The notes under the pieces were generated by a model that saw only the letters and a program-made list of their open reading frames with translations, was not told the DNA's origin and did no database searches. From Trichoplusia ni (taxonomy: Eukaryota; Arthropoda; Insecta; Lepidoptera; Noctuidae): a stretch of 64,000 nt of DNA. Of this stretch, positions 26,601-36,640 are shown piece by piece. The position numbers and the translations under genes are program-made. The stretch is taken from contig NC_039481.1 of the NCBI RefSeq assembly GCF_003590095.1, positions 2,976,001-3,040,000 on the forward strand, written 5' to 3'. Numbering within the stretch: position 1 is the first letter of the stretch; every line of letters starts with the position of its first letter.

Positions 26601-27111
26601 GTTACATCAGATCATATTTTTCTTTGGGTCTTGTACCTATCGTTTATGATAGACTATTTCAACTTGAAGTTTTTAATTTTAGGATTAAACGAACAAACTT
26701 TATTTTAAAAGTCTCCATCTTAATTGCTCCTCATTCCATTTGGCAGTGGAAAACACAGTTCAAAGTTCATTTTTCTTAGCGTTCTTCGTTATTTCAACTG
26801 GAAAGACTGGTAATTAAAGAATTACATGGTGGATATCACTTGTCTATCCGTCACTTACCTATGACCAAAGCTGGTACTTTCTGTGCAGGGTTGATGGCGC
26901 GGTACTGCTCGGTACCCTGTTGCTTTGTCTTCACTATGTCCACTCCTCGCTCTTCGTAAGGGATGTTCTTAAAACGTAGGGCTGCCCTTACCCTCCATGA
27001 GCACGAAGACTGCCAGAAACCATAGAGAATTGCACCGTTCTTGGCCTTTAAAAGGGGTCGAAGCCGTTTTGTGTTAAACAAGTTGCATCTTGGACTATTT
27101 CTCGTGGACAT
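14659..27111 (-). CDS. GstZ: Maleylacetoacetate isomerase / zeta-class glutathione S-transferase
   Basis: Four exons (26859-27111, 16642-16760, 15169-15386, 14659-14770) join in frame to 233 codons plus TAA. The enzyme uses glutathione to isomerise maleylacetoacetate to fumarylacetoacetate, the penultimate step of phenylalanine/tyrosine breakdown. The zeta signature SSCSWRVR lies at residues 35-42 and holds the catalytic Ser/Ser/Cys. NPAQKVPALVI follows (cis-Pro of the thioredoxin fold), then the SMAIVQYLEE glutathione-binding turn, SGIQPLQN, and the helical-domain motif CVGDQITIADLCLVPQ. Family members are about 215 residues. The extra length is a basic N-terminal extension of roughly 24 residues with no acidic residue, so mitochondrial targeting is possible. 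Intron 1 is about 10.1 kb and full of repeats. All splice phases (1, 0, 2) agree. Confidence 0.96.
15447..15700 (-). other. Unidentified coding-like fragment inside GST intron 3
   Basis: An open stretch on the minus strand reads VYNLAVAQEIKKVYPGFL, then WISAERINAYAQVTDSRL, and ends GFLKATK-stop. Its composition is protein-like, unlike nearby random ORFs. It is not needed for the GST, whose exons either side splice cleanly across it (intron 15387-16641). It could be a retrocopy fragment, a remnant of a mobile element or a 3' exon of an unknown gene. I do not recognise the family. Confidence 0.3.
16160..16605 (+). repeat. LINE/SINE remnant with a CAGCAGTGGGAC-type 3' tail
   Basis: TGCTGGACACAGGCCC near 16190 and the tail TTTGCCAAGCAGTGGGACAC near 16570-16590, then TAGGCTATG, match the 3' tails of lepidopteran non-LTR retrotransposons and their SINE partners. 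The same tail is seen inverted at 32562-32600. It is truncated and carries no coding capacity. It lies in GST intron 3, immediately before exon 2 in genomic order. Confidence 0.6.
17145..17215 (+). repeat. Copy of the GCGGCATCTCTCTTCCACA-type dispersed repeat
   Basis: ACATGGCGTAAAGCAGCATC followed by TCTCTTCCATGGC matches copies at 32115, 37555, 44005 and 49150. Confidence 0.55.
17395..17485 (+). repeat. Fragment of a repeat with GAAACTAGTCG and CCGATAAATACCCGTCA
   Basis: GTTAGGTCCGAAACGAAACT and GTCGACCGAATCCGATAAAT form a compact block. Related pieces (GGACCAAAACTAGTCGGGC near 31780; CCCGATAAATACACATGA near 42970; TCCGATAAATACACAG near 47937) suggest a dispersed family. Confidence 0.5.
17704..17905 (-). 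other. Unidentified coding-like fragment in GST intron 1
   Basis: A minus-strand open segment encodes GQAYLLILSAWRNILSSLN, then QIEDELSELNICILEKLGPF and KKHSVREVQLIVRPFNKLNGV, then TAG. A TTGGGCAG just upstream could be a splice acceptor. Amphipathic patterning and varied residues look like real protein, but there is no recognised motif and the reading frame is stopped by TAA just upstream (near 17910). It may be a retro- or transposon-derived gene fragment, or an unrecognised exon. Confidence 0.3.
19667..19735 (+). repeat. Short dispersed repeat, second copy of 11509-11575
   Basis: Shares AACGACTG and TCTTTATTGTTGTTTTACAT with the first copy, same orientation. It is followed by CAGGGCAGAGGTAG, which recurs as CTGGGCAGAGGTAATC at 61449. 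Confidence 0.5.
20256..20307. repeat. Overlapping perfect hairpins (three-arm palindrome)
   Basis: AAAATAAGTAGGTAGGT (20256-20272) pairs perfectly with 20278-20294 around a 5-base loop GCTGT. The segment 20273-20285 (GCTGTACCTACCT) can instead pair perfectly with 20295-20307. The two stems are mutually exclusive. Confidence 0.8.
20680..20830 (+). repeat. Copy of a repeat with ACAAGCGTTTGTGTGATCC
   Basis: The block GTACAAGCGTTTGTGTGATC and the later GTGAAAACGC segment resemble 36490-36640 and, more loosely, 52770-52935. Confidence 0.5.
21070..21260 (+). repeat. CTAGCTGTTGCCCGCG-headed element, variant body
   Basis: Opens CTAGCTGTTGCCCGCGACTT like the three copies at 24277, 27663 and 60846, but the body differs (GGTTAAGTGGTTTAGGAGTC) and it ends near TATATATATTAAGATT. 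Such elements are very common in Lepidoptera. They are often treated as non-autonomous Helitron-like or SINE-like; I cannot settle which. Confidence 0.65.
22600..22760 (+). repeat. GATGAGT/GTGAT-rich low-complexity tract
   Basis: About 160 bases made of diverged GTGAT, GATGAG and TTGTGA words with very few C residues on the plus strand. It is a decayed simple repeat with strong strand asymmetry. Confidence 0.5.
24130..24215 (+). repeat. Copy of the GAGACGGTGC.. dispersed repeat
   Basis: GAATTGAGACGGTGCACTTC followed by AAGAGCGGCGGCTGTCTTTC matches the order of words in 49205-49300. Confidence 0.5.
24277..24487 (+). mobile_element. Non-autonomous CTAGCTGTTGCCCGCG element, copy 1
   Basis: Starts CTAGCTGTTGCCCGCGACTT and ends near ATTAGTATAGAT. 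The body (CTATTAGTCGCAGCGTGATG; CCTGAGATTAGCGCGT) matches 27663-27913 and the inverted 60846-61093 closely. No coding capacity. Confidence 0.8.
25841..25990 (+). repeat. Copy of the CGTACCCAAAGGG-type element, head portion
   Basis: GCGTTCCGTATTCAAAGGGT, AAAAACGGAACACTATTACT and AAGGCCCCACTGTCTGTC give the head in the same order as 43471-43540. The downstream body is strongly decayed. Confidence 0.7.
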
Positions 27112-27662
27112 AGTCTTTGTATTTATCTGAAGTCTCAGCTACCTACATATAATGTGTTATTTTCAAAATTTGCCCTGAATTTTGAGCGTGAAGATTGTCA
27201 ATCATACATACGAATTCACAAAGCATGGTTTGTAAAATATTTGTGTGACGAAAATATTTAGGTGAAACGTGGTTTAGAAATAAAAATAATTATCTGAATT
27301 CGTTATGTCAACGCTAAGGCAGAAAAAGAAAAAAATATTAATCCTTGTCAAAATGTAGGATGTATGAAAAATGAAACCCTCTTAAAATGTATTGGTATTT
27401 TGGCTTAAGTACTTATAGAGTAGAGCTATCATTACTCATATTCAAACATGTCATTAGCCACCCGTTACATACAAAGATGCTACATAAAATATTGCATAGT
27501 GAAAATGCTTAGTTCCAACAACGAAAGTGAAATACCTACTGGTCGATATTCGTGTTTATTACTACTTTTTATATTTACGTTGCAAAAATTTGGCTTTGAA
27601 AATGATTTACTATTCGGGTATCCGAATGTTGAAAAGTACGAATAAAACTGTTATATAACAAA
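27112..27662. promoter_or_regulatory. 5' flank of the zeta GST gene
   Basis: This AT-rich DNA upstream of the GST ATG must hold its 5' UTR and probably its promoter. I see no clear TATA or initiator that I would defend. The short plus ORF at 27448-27645 shows nothing recognisable. Confidence 0.35.
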
Positions 27663-27913
27663 CTAGCTGTTGCCCGCGACTTCGTCCCCGTGGGTAGAAG
27701 ATATAAGTTATGATTTATACCTGCCCTATTTTTTTCACATTTTCCTTTGTATCTTCGCTCCTATTAGTCGCAGCGTGATGGTTTATTACCCTAAAGCCTT
27801 TCTCGATTAATGGTCTATTCAACACAAAAAGAATTTTTCAAATTGGACCAGTAGTTCCTGAGATTAGCGCGTTCAAACAAACAAACTCTTCAGCATTATA
27901 TATTAGTATAGAT
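27663..27913 (+). mobile_element. Non-autonomous CTAGCTGTTGCCCGCG element, copy 2
   Basis: Head CTAGCTGTTGCCCGCGACTT, GTGGGTAGAAGATATAAGTT, then the same body as 24277-24487, ending TATTAGTATAGAT. This is the fullest plus-strand copy. Confidence 0.82.
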
Positions 27914-29765
27914 ATAGATTAAGAAAAACAAAACGTCATTGAGATTGTTCCACTTTCAAACCAGTTTTGAGGTTAGAATTTGTTATTTATCAGAGTAACA
28001 ATGCAGATACATTATGACAGGTGTGGTTCTATCTAATATCATTGTACAAACATTAGCACTGTGAAGCGAGATCATCAATCAAATGAGATTAATTACTGTT
28101 ACTGTTGTTACCTATAATTGACGAGCAAATGATTTAGTCAGCGAAGTACCAATCCATGTAGGTCACACACATTAGTGTTTCTAACCTCTTTTTTATATAC
28201 CTCGAAATAAAACTGTGTAAAAACACTTACCATGTTATCGTTGAAATGTTGTATTGATGCAAAAACAAATGTTGTTTGTTATGACAGCTCAACTAGTTAA
28301 CTGATAAGGATAGTATACACCGTTTGTATCTGTGATAACACATCTATCACAATATTACTCGCACAAGCTAATTTTAATTGCAGAGTTATGGTGTAATTAT
28401 ATCATATACTTTAAGAGTTTTATTTTGTAGGTGATTTAAATGTATATCTTTAGTATCAAGGCTTAAGTTTTTTTTAAGTATCTGTTGCTATCGATTCCGC
28501 AAGTTAGTACGCTGTGAATCAGATAGATGTCGCTCTTTTCAGTATTTTATGGCGGGCACGTTTGAATTTGAAGATGGAATATAGAATAAAACATGAAAGC
28601 TGATATACATTTTATTTATTTACATATATAATGGCAATATACGTAAATATTTTAATATTACTATCATATTATTATTCAAATACTTTTTGTTTTAAAACCT
28701 TACAGACACAATATATTTGGAAGTATTTAATTAGTTTATTATATTCTATGGAATATTAACAAATAGGTTTATTAAGAAGACATTAAGCATTGAAATTATG
28801 CGTTCGTGAACAAAAGTATTTGTCCGCAGTCAACTTACTTAATATTATTCGATTAACATACTTATTGTAATATTGTTCTCTAATGTATAAACAGTCAATA
28901 CAATTCTTTGTCATAAATAATTATTCACTACCAGACAACCATCTAGAATGATAATGATTTGGTCATTTTATTGTACTATTCAGCATATTTAAAAATAAAA
29001 CATATATACCTCCTTTTTTAGGAGTCGGTTAAAGAAGCCATCAAATATCGAACGCGCACTCAAATTCAAGAATATCAATATTCATGTTCAAGTAACAAAA
29101 TAAAACTACCGTAGAAAGTGCTTGAAAATTACTTCGTGCATATACAATGCATGCGGTGAAGTTAATTGTAAAAAATACTCAAAAAATCGTTGCGAAGTAA
29201 ACAATACTGACTAATGACATCCAGCATTACTTATTGCTTTAAATACACATTCCATTTTAATATTAATGAGACATCTATCGCTAACAATTACAACTGGCTA
29301 AGTAAAGCTCACAGAAGCGTTACTCATACGATGGTGATAAAACAAAACAGGCTTGAAACTTCTGCTACCACCGATTAAGAATACTTTTTGTATCATACTT
29401 ATCTTGTGTCATATTAAGTAGTACATTATTAAGAATGCTTTACGAATGTACTTGTCTAAGCCCGTCGATTTTCAAACTCAACCTAGAAGCCTACCGATTG
29501 TGAAAGCGAGAGAGAAATCTTCGAAGTTTAATGCACCTCGCTTCCACAAGTGTAACTGCAGTTTAGTCATTTTCATATATTATTTATCGTAGTTCCTGAT
29601 TAAAGGCTCCGATTATGTCCAAAACTGATCAGGCTTCACAGTCGTTTAGCATTTCAAAATAACTCTGTAAATACGTTTCGAAGACTATTCGATTATTTTT
29701 TTGTTTAATGAATCTAAGACCTATGCAAATGATGGAACATAAAGAAGCGTTTATATCTAGTTCAT
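27914..29765. other. Intergenic stretch between the GST and secreted-protein genes
   Basis: AT-rich, with no supported coding segment. Its right end should contain the 3' UTR of the gene at 29766-30993; a minus-strand ATTAAA at 29704-29709 is a possible polyadenylation signal. Confidence 0.45.
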
Positions 29766-30993
29766 TCATCCCCATCGCAGGGGTGATCCGGGTGGTCGCA
29801 TGAGGGTAGCCCTGGTCTCTGCAGTGAGGGTCCCGCCGCCGTCCGAGTCCGGCAGGCTGTAGAACGCGTGGAGGTGGCGCCGGTGCTGCAGCTCGTGCCC
29901 CTTGTGGTTCAGGCTCTGCAGTCGGCTCCACAGCGAGAAGATCCTCTTGTTAACAACTTTCTGCGTTGTGTTATCTGTAATCATCGGGGGATCGTTAAGG
30001 AGTATACAATTTAATATTCCCAGCCATGGAATTGGCATGCTATATTTTAAAAACATGAACATGAAAATAAATAAATAAACATATTTTAATAGTTATTTTT
30101 TTTAGCTCTTAGCTTCATATATTTAGCTACCCTGTAAAATATTTTAGTCTTTTTTTTACAATTTGTGCCAAAGTCTATTTTTACGAAGAAAAGGTTAATG
30201 AGGATGTCTACGAAAAAGAAAAGAAAAATAAATACACCTTCTTTGAGTTTAAAGTAATTCACTCACCTGTTAACTCGTTATTTTGAGAACTGGGTATATC
30301 TTCTCGTTTAACTTTCATAACGTTTACTTCGGGGTTTTCGTTACGTTCGTCCTCTTTCTGGTAATTAGATTCTAGTCCAGTTATTAGGGTAGCAAACTTT
30401 CCATTATCAATATCTTTGTTCAGGCATGCTAATCGAATTTTTAGTATTAGAAAGGGGTTGGTAGGGGTCAGCACAGTATCGTAGACTTTCGAGTCCGGAA
30501 TACTGTTGAGGGAGCTGTATTCGTTGGTTTTGTCAGCCGTGTCTCGGTCGTCCGGAGCGACTTCTGCAGTATATTGATCGTCGTCAGGGTCAGGATCGAA
30601 ATTCCTCTTCTCAGCATTTCTCCCATAAAACTCGTGAAGTCGATCCAACTGCCTCGGATAGTTATGCCATTGTTCTTTCCGAAAACCTTCTCCATTGTAA
30701 TTATCGTCTTTATTTATAATACTGAAAATATCATCATTCTGTTTATTGTCGGTATCCGTATACTTTAGTTGTAATTTATTAATCAATCCTGGTCTGTTTT
30801 CTCTTTCGACGTACATGTTGTAAATTTCGTCGAGAACATTTTTTGATTGATATCTATTACTATATGTATTGTCAGAGTGGCCGTCTAAGCCTAGTGGTTC
30901 TCTGTTGAGGTCGCTTATGGAGACAGGGAGCACATTGCTCGAAGACAGTGCTACGAGCGCGAGGAGTAGCGCAGTTACGATATATTGGGGCAT
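29766..30993 (-). CDS. Secreted protein of unknown family, neuropeptide-precursor-like (311 aa)
   Basis: Two exons (30267-30993 and 29766-29974) join in phase 1 through a GTGAGTGAA donor and a GATTACAG acceptor. The ATG at 30993 lies directly after a TTGTTCCAG acceptor, so a 5' UTR exon upstream is likely. Residues 1-20 are a signal peptide (VTALLLALVALSSS). The body is acidic and hydrophilic with one cysteine (Cys190) and dibasic sites at KR130, KR230, KR253 and RR275. Cleavage at the last two would free Ile254-His273 and His276-Gly311, the second ending SPLRWG, whose Gly could donate a C-terminal amide. Exon 2 is clearly GC-richer than exon 1. I match it to no known hormone. A secreted structural or matrix protein is the alternative. 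Confidence 0.8.
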
Positions 30994-32114
30994 CTGGAAC
31001 AAGAATAAAAATTGCCTAAAACATCTTGACACGTGAGGTAAATTAAATAAACTTTATGGGTGTAAGTAAACGTTCGCGACGCGTCGTTGAGTACATCGTT
31101 TGACTGCATTTATTAATTAAAATTCAAATGTCAAGCGGCTGCCGTTTTGTGTTCAAGGTTTATTTGTTTTTGCAGTGAGTGTATCACACCATCGTGTCAG
31201 ACGCGATTTGCATATCGTTAGGTTGCGCTTTCGAGATTATACCAGCCGTGGTTGTGTGCAAATGTCTCGAGATTTATATGATTTGCTGGCTGACTACCCA
31301 ATGCTAAGCATGTAGTGCTTGGCAGAAAATATAATAATACAATTCGTCCTTTTATTTCAAAGAAGATCGACTGTAAAAGTTATAATAGAAGAAATAACTA
31401 AAAACATAACATAAAGTAACCTAAACAACTCAAGTGTTTTTAAAACATAACCACAAGCATACAAGATTAAATTATTTCATTCTTTGCTCTATCTTACAAC
31501 GTTAACAAAAAGCGTGTTTTTCTTAAATTTTCCGTTTTTATCAAAAAATATATCGTTTCTCTTCAATTTCCATTTACCTAATATAAATCGATTTCAGAAG
31601 TTTGTTTTCCCTGTAAGATTGCTGCTTTTTCATCATTTTTATTTTACTTTGCATTTAGTTTAATATGATTATCACTGAATCTTTACAATGTCGTCTTTTT
31701 TCAGGGTCGCAATTCGAATTCTGCTTGACGGAGCGAATAGCGAGACATTTGTTCAAGACTAAGGGACTCCGGTTGGGACCAAAACTAGTCGGGCTACCCT
31801 GGTAGTGAATCAACCATTCATCTTTCAACTTTATAATATTCTTTGTTATTAAAGTTTGATGTGGGATACCGATGTATTATATTGTCTTAAAGTTAAAAAT
31901 TGTTCTTAAAGTTTTATATTGTATAGTAAGCAGCAAGATTGTCAAATATATTCCAGTACCTGTCCAACTTACAAACGTGCGAGCATTAGGAAACTTTTAT
32001 TTTAATTGCAAATGAAGGAACTCCAACGAAGACAACCTCTTTAGACAAGTTAAAGACAGTTGAACAAGAAACTTAGAAGTCACGAGTCACCGAATGCTAT
32101 TTACATCCGCATCC
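30994..32114. other. 5' flank of the secreted-protein gene
   Basis: Probable 5' UTR intron and promoter region upstream of 30993. A GAAACTAGTCG-like repeat fragment lies near 31715-31800. No other coding segment was recognised. Confidence 0.4.
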
Positions 32115-32235
32115 ATCTTACATAGGGTCTCTCAACTTGTGGAAGTTGTAAGAGTGAGACAGAACTGTCACGGCGTAGAGCGGCATCTCTTTCACAAACA
32201 ACAATGGCACTTCAAGAGTTGGTAGTCAGGACAGT
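32115..32235 (+). repeat. Copy of the GAGCGGCATCTCTTTCACA-type dispersed repeat
   Basis: GAGTGAGACAGAACTGTCAC, GGCGTAGAGCGGCATCTCTT and TCAAGAGTTGGTAGTCAGG give the full order of blocks seen at 44005-44130 and 49150-49332. Confidence 0.65.
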
Positions 32236-32561
32236 TGGCGTCAGTATGAGAAGTACTAAAGGTTATTAATGACGTTCGCAATTAACGGCGGTTCTTGACG
32301 TCCGATGTTCATTAAATGAGCAATAAACTGTATTGGTTGACAATAGTCAGTCCCGCGGACTGTTTACTCGAATTTTATTTTCTTGGCTCTCTTTACGTCT
32401 TATTTAAGGTTTATTGTTTGTACAGAGGACATGGTGAAGAAACAAAATGGTTGATGTTACTATTGGAGGAGAGTCAGTTTTATACAAAAAGTACTTCTAA
32501 GTTTCAACAAGCTTCCCCAAGTTTCAAATTTTTGTAAATTAACCAAAAATATCTCCTTGTT

Positions 32562-32822
32562 AATGCCAGCCTATGTACGGCTTACTGCTGGGCACAGGAA
32601 TCTACCATATTGGGAAGGCTTGAGCAATTATAACCACGCCAGCTCACTATAGGTTGTTGATTTGAGGTTCCAATTTTTGGAAACGAGGGTTTCCTTTTAA
32701 TAATTAAGAAACATCATTTAAAAATATATTAGTAGTTTGTCTACCTTGGGATCGAACCTGCATCTTGTGCCTACAAATCCATGTAGGTAGCACCGCAACC
32801 GTAAGGCCACCACGTTGGTTAT
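32562..32822 (-). mobile_element. tRNA-derived SINE with LINE-type tail
   Basis: On the minus strand the 5' end carries a pol III A-box-like TGGCCTTACGG (32799-32809) and a perfect B box GGTTCGATCCC (32748-32758), about 40 bases apart. The body ends with CCTGTGCCCAGCAGTAAGC and ATAGGCTGGCATT, the 3' tail shared with the LINE remnant at 16160-16605. A tRNA-like head joined to a LINE tail is the standard plan of a SINE moved by a partner LINE. Age and exact ends are uncertain. Confidence 0.65.
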
Positions 32823-35800
32823 TTTAGCTAATTTTACCAAAACGTTAAAATTTTCATCTAAAACATTTGTAAACCATACGCGGTCTTAAACACACAGCAA
32901 AGTTAGTTTACAACTGGTTTGGCTGCTATAAACTGTTCTCGAGCGCCACTAATCTGCGTAGTTGGAGCTTAAACGAAGGCTTATAACTTAGAATGTAACT
33001 CGTGTACATATGTGTCCACAATTGTGCGGTTTATCTTGCCAAAGCAAGACGAGTTACATTTTAACGCTCACAGATAAAAAAAAAAAACAAATATACTGAA
33101 CTTCGAATCACGATTCTCATTTCAAAACTTTGTTTTTTTTTATATTTTAAGGCGATGTTACTTTGTTCGGGCCTTGGTTTGTCAAGTCACTACAAAGTTG
33201 CCACACTAATCACTTGCTTACCAAATAACCATAATTTTACCTTGGTTATTCTTTCTCTTGACCTTACACCCTGTTCCCCGCTTTTTCACTGCAAATGACT
33301 TTTGCAATCGTAAAAATAGATGATTCGGAAATTTTAAGGAGCCATAAAGATTTATTAGTTATAAAAATCGTATCACCCGCTGTGACATTTCGAGTGAACG
33401 TTGATTGAATAAAATGCATCTGTGGTTGTACTGATTTAGTTATGAAAACATAAAACTTAACTCGTTAGACTGTTGACATGGAAAGTTAAAATAAATATTA
33501 AAACATTCAGTTATTGGCTACAGCGCAGTCTTATGCTTTAGAAACATATCTACTATTTTATTAATCAGATCTCCAATAGATTTATTTATTTTTGAACATG
33601 AATGACAAAAAGGTTTTAATGTTCCATAATTAAAAAAACAGTCAACAATAACAAAATACCACAATGTTTCATAAATTCCTTTAATGTCAAACTTTAATTA
33701 ACATTGTAAATAGCGTTCTTTGATCATTTGTCATCAATATTACGTTTTATGATTAAAGGACAAATTCGATTCTCAAAATTATTTAAGGCCATTCAACTAT
33801 ACAGATTGTTATTGAAAAATATACCTAGTATTGTATAAAATAGCGTTTAATTTAGATAGACAGATTGATTAGAGAGGATATTGAAGTTTAAATTAATTTT
33901 GTGTATTCTTATTATTGCAGTATTTTTTTTAATAAATATTAAAAATAACGTCTGCATTTAAAGAAAAAACGCAATATATTTTTGATAAATAATTTGATTT
34001 TGGTATATTAATTACTATGCCAAAATTGCTTTCTTCAGAAGCTAGATCTTAATGTGACGTAATGAAAAAAAAATGCAAATTTTCCCTTTTGATTCCCTCC
34101 AAATGATTGATGTAATTTTACACAAAAGCAACAAACAATACCTTAAAAATATATTAACAAAATGCCAAAAAGTGTTGATTAAACTAAAGTTTAACTGTTT
34201 TAGAAGTACTGCGTTAGGATTTGTGTTAAAAATTAACTTAGTTTCGCGTTCACCGTACCAGTAAGCGTGTGGCACGGCCATTACGAGCGCGTACAATCTC
34301 TTGTGCTTAGTTCAAAAGTTAATTAATTTCAGTCTTGTTTTCCGATCACGATTAATGAATGCACAGAGTAAGTAATTGACGTTTGTTTAAAAGTATTTTC
34401 TTCCATCTGCTAAATATTTTGAAAATGATTATTATGACATTATATGGAGAGGTTCGTAGTAGACATGGAATATTACTCGAACTGCATAAACAATAAATAA
34501 AACTTTCTAAGAACGACAATGATAAAAATTAAAAAACTAGAAGTCGCATAAACGTTTGTTCTTTTAGGAATAATTCAAATTATTCGATGACTAAACCGCA
34601 GTGATATTTAATGCTCCATTTATATAACTTAAATATGAGCCTATAATCTAAATATGAATCAAATTTTCGACGAAAATCGACAGCTGTTACATATTACGCC
34701 TACTTGAAAAGTCTTTAACGAATTTCTTTAAATATTTTTGCCTTGTTGAGTCAGTTGAGTGAGTCACAATAATTTTGGGTTAAAATGAGTGGGTATGATT
34801 CTAAGAAATGAAAAGGTTGTATAGGGGAACTCACTGTCATTTAGGCGCGCGTTGCTTAGCAACCGTTGTTTGTATCAACACTGCATTGCGTTAGATGACT
34901 AGAATATGTGGTGTCATCGAAGACTATTTATTAATTTGGAAGTGACAAAGACTTGACACATAAGGGAGACATTTGGTTAAGTGACATTCTTGTCAACCAG
35001 TTAATCATTTAAAAGCTTTTATAAGCTTGCGCGTTTTTAACGTCGCTTATAAGTATATACGTAAGTACATAAGAGCTTTGAAACCCGACTCTAAAAGTGC
35101 TTACATTAATGAAATCTCTGTTTTGAGTTTTAAAGGAATACAATATAATAACTAAAACAGTTAAATAAATTACGCATAGCTATGTATGTCATCAGTGACT
35201 GCTGGGAGAAAACTTGCGGTAGGTACTGTTTTGTCTATAAAATTGCCTTTTCTATAGGATGGGCAAAATGTAAGTAGGTAGGCTTAATCTGAACAGTCTT
35301 TCAAAATTAAACTTTTATATTTTAATTGATACTACTCGAAGATAAGACTCCACTCTGTTTCTACAAAATATCTATAAATTCTTAAACTTAAATACATAAT
35401 TTGTACCTACATCGAAATTTATCCATGATTCAAAAATATGTCACAAAAAGTGTAATTCTTATTTCGATATAAACCTTTTCCGAGGCCCTCGGGGTATCGA
35501 CCCCAACCCTATCATTTCTTCGGCAAGTCATCATTATATTCTGATAGGTATATTTAATATCCGTGGGTCTGCCCTGATATGTCTTTTTTTGTAAGTGAAG
35601 TTACTCCTTCCAAATTGAATGCATTGCTGTGGTATGCTGAAATTTAATAAAATCTAGTTCGGAATTTTCTCTATAATAACATAGATTAAAGTAACCGTAA
35701 GAGACGATGTAAGACAGAGAGACTGATTTGATTGTCTTCACTTCAATTATTGTTTTTGTTAAGCGATTTTTTTTTCTCAAATTATGTAGAGGGGCACTAT

Positions 35801-36159
35801 TTCCTAGTATCAATTAATTTCAGACATTGAAAAAACACTTTTATTCATTTGTTGTATTGTAGGGTTGTATCCCAGACATAAAAAAGTCATACAAGTCTAT
35901 TTTAGGCCGTAAAAAGGTTTAGCAAAGGAGGTCAAACGCCTCTATGCCTTTGTTTTACAACACTGCAGTATGGATTACACGGTTAATTAGATTGCTGCAT
36001 TAACCAGGCTTAAGTTTAGATTTAAGTTGAATAGCTACAGTAAAGACTTATTTACCTTGAAGAGGCCTGTTACGGATCGCTCGAATTGACAACATCAGCT
36101 GCACTGAAAGGCTGTATGAGAGGTAAAAGTGGCCACATGGGAAATAAAAACAAATTAAC
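32823..36159. other. AT-rich intergenic stretch
   Basis: No gene supported. Only short ORFs such as 34042-34296 (minus) and 35601-35813 (minus), without recognisable protein features. Confidence 0.45.
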
Positions 36160-36442
36160 TATCTAATACATAAAATTCCCGTATCACGATGTTAGTTACC
36201 GTACTCCTCCGCAAAGACTGCACCGATTTTTACCAAATTTTATATACGTATTCAGTAGGTCTGAGAATCGACTAACATCTATTTTTCATACCCCTAAGGG
36301 ATAAGGGTTGCTCACACAAAAAAAATATATTTTAGGTTTTGGGCGAATAGTTTGTTTGTTTTTTTTTATTGTGGCATTAAAAATACATACAACTAGAAAA
36401 AAATATATTCGGCAAAACAACGTTTGCTGGGTCAGCTAGTAG
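36160..36442 (+). mobile_element. Non-autonomous element, AAAATTCCCGTATCACGATG to TTGCTGGGTCAGCTAGTA
   Basis: Begins near ATCTAATACATAAAATTCCC, contains GTTACCGTACTCCTCCGCAA and ends AACGTTTGCTGGGTCAGCTA. A partial 3' end (AGCAACATTTGCTGGGTAAT) recurs at 42200-42222. This head/tail pair is typical of a short element widespread in Lepidoptera. No coding capacity. Confidence 0.65.
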
Positions 36443-36489
36443 CATAATAAACGTCAGTGAAATAAAAAATAAATTGATGGCAATACGAT

Positions 36490-36640
36490 GCATGGTTAGC
36501 GGAGTTGGGGCTACTATACCAAACTCACTGTGCGCGACGTGTCGTTGTTATAATCACCGCGCAGGACAAGCGTTTGTGTTATGTACTAAAGTTTGTCCTG
36601 AGTCTGGGTGTCTGTGTGCATGTGTATGAAACCTCCGGTG
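36490..36640 (+). repeat. Copy of a repeat with GACAAGCGTTTGTGTTATG
   Basis: TTATAATCACCGCGCAGGAC, AAGCGTTTGTGTTATG and CTGGGTGTCTGTGTGCATGT resemble 20680-20830. The 84-codon plus ORF at 36505-36759 is a by-product of the repeat. Confidence 0.5.

Larger units (their letters stand above)
16761..26858 (-). other. Large first intron of the zeta GST gene
   Basis: A 10.1-kb intron bounded by ATAG/GTAAGTGA at its 5' end and CTACCTAG/ATAATGAG at its 3' end. It is mostly AT-rich unique sequence with repeat copies (17145, 17395, 19667, 20680, 21070, 24130, 24277, 25841), a perfect hairpin at 20256-20294 and an unidentified coding-like segment at 17704-17905. I saw no other gene in it. Confidence 0.8.

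Noticed and set aside
30994..31032. Upstream extension of the secreted protein from an alternative start
   Set aside because: It would begin at GTG and pass through a TTGTTCCAG splice acceptor; the ATG at 30993 gives a clean signal peptide.
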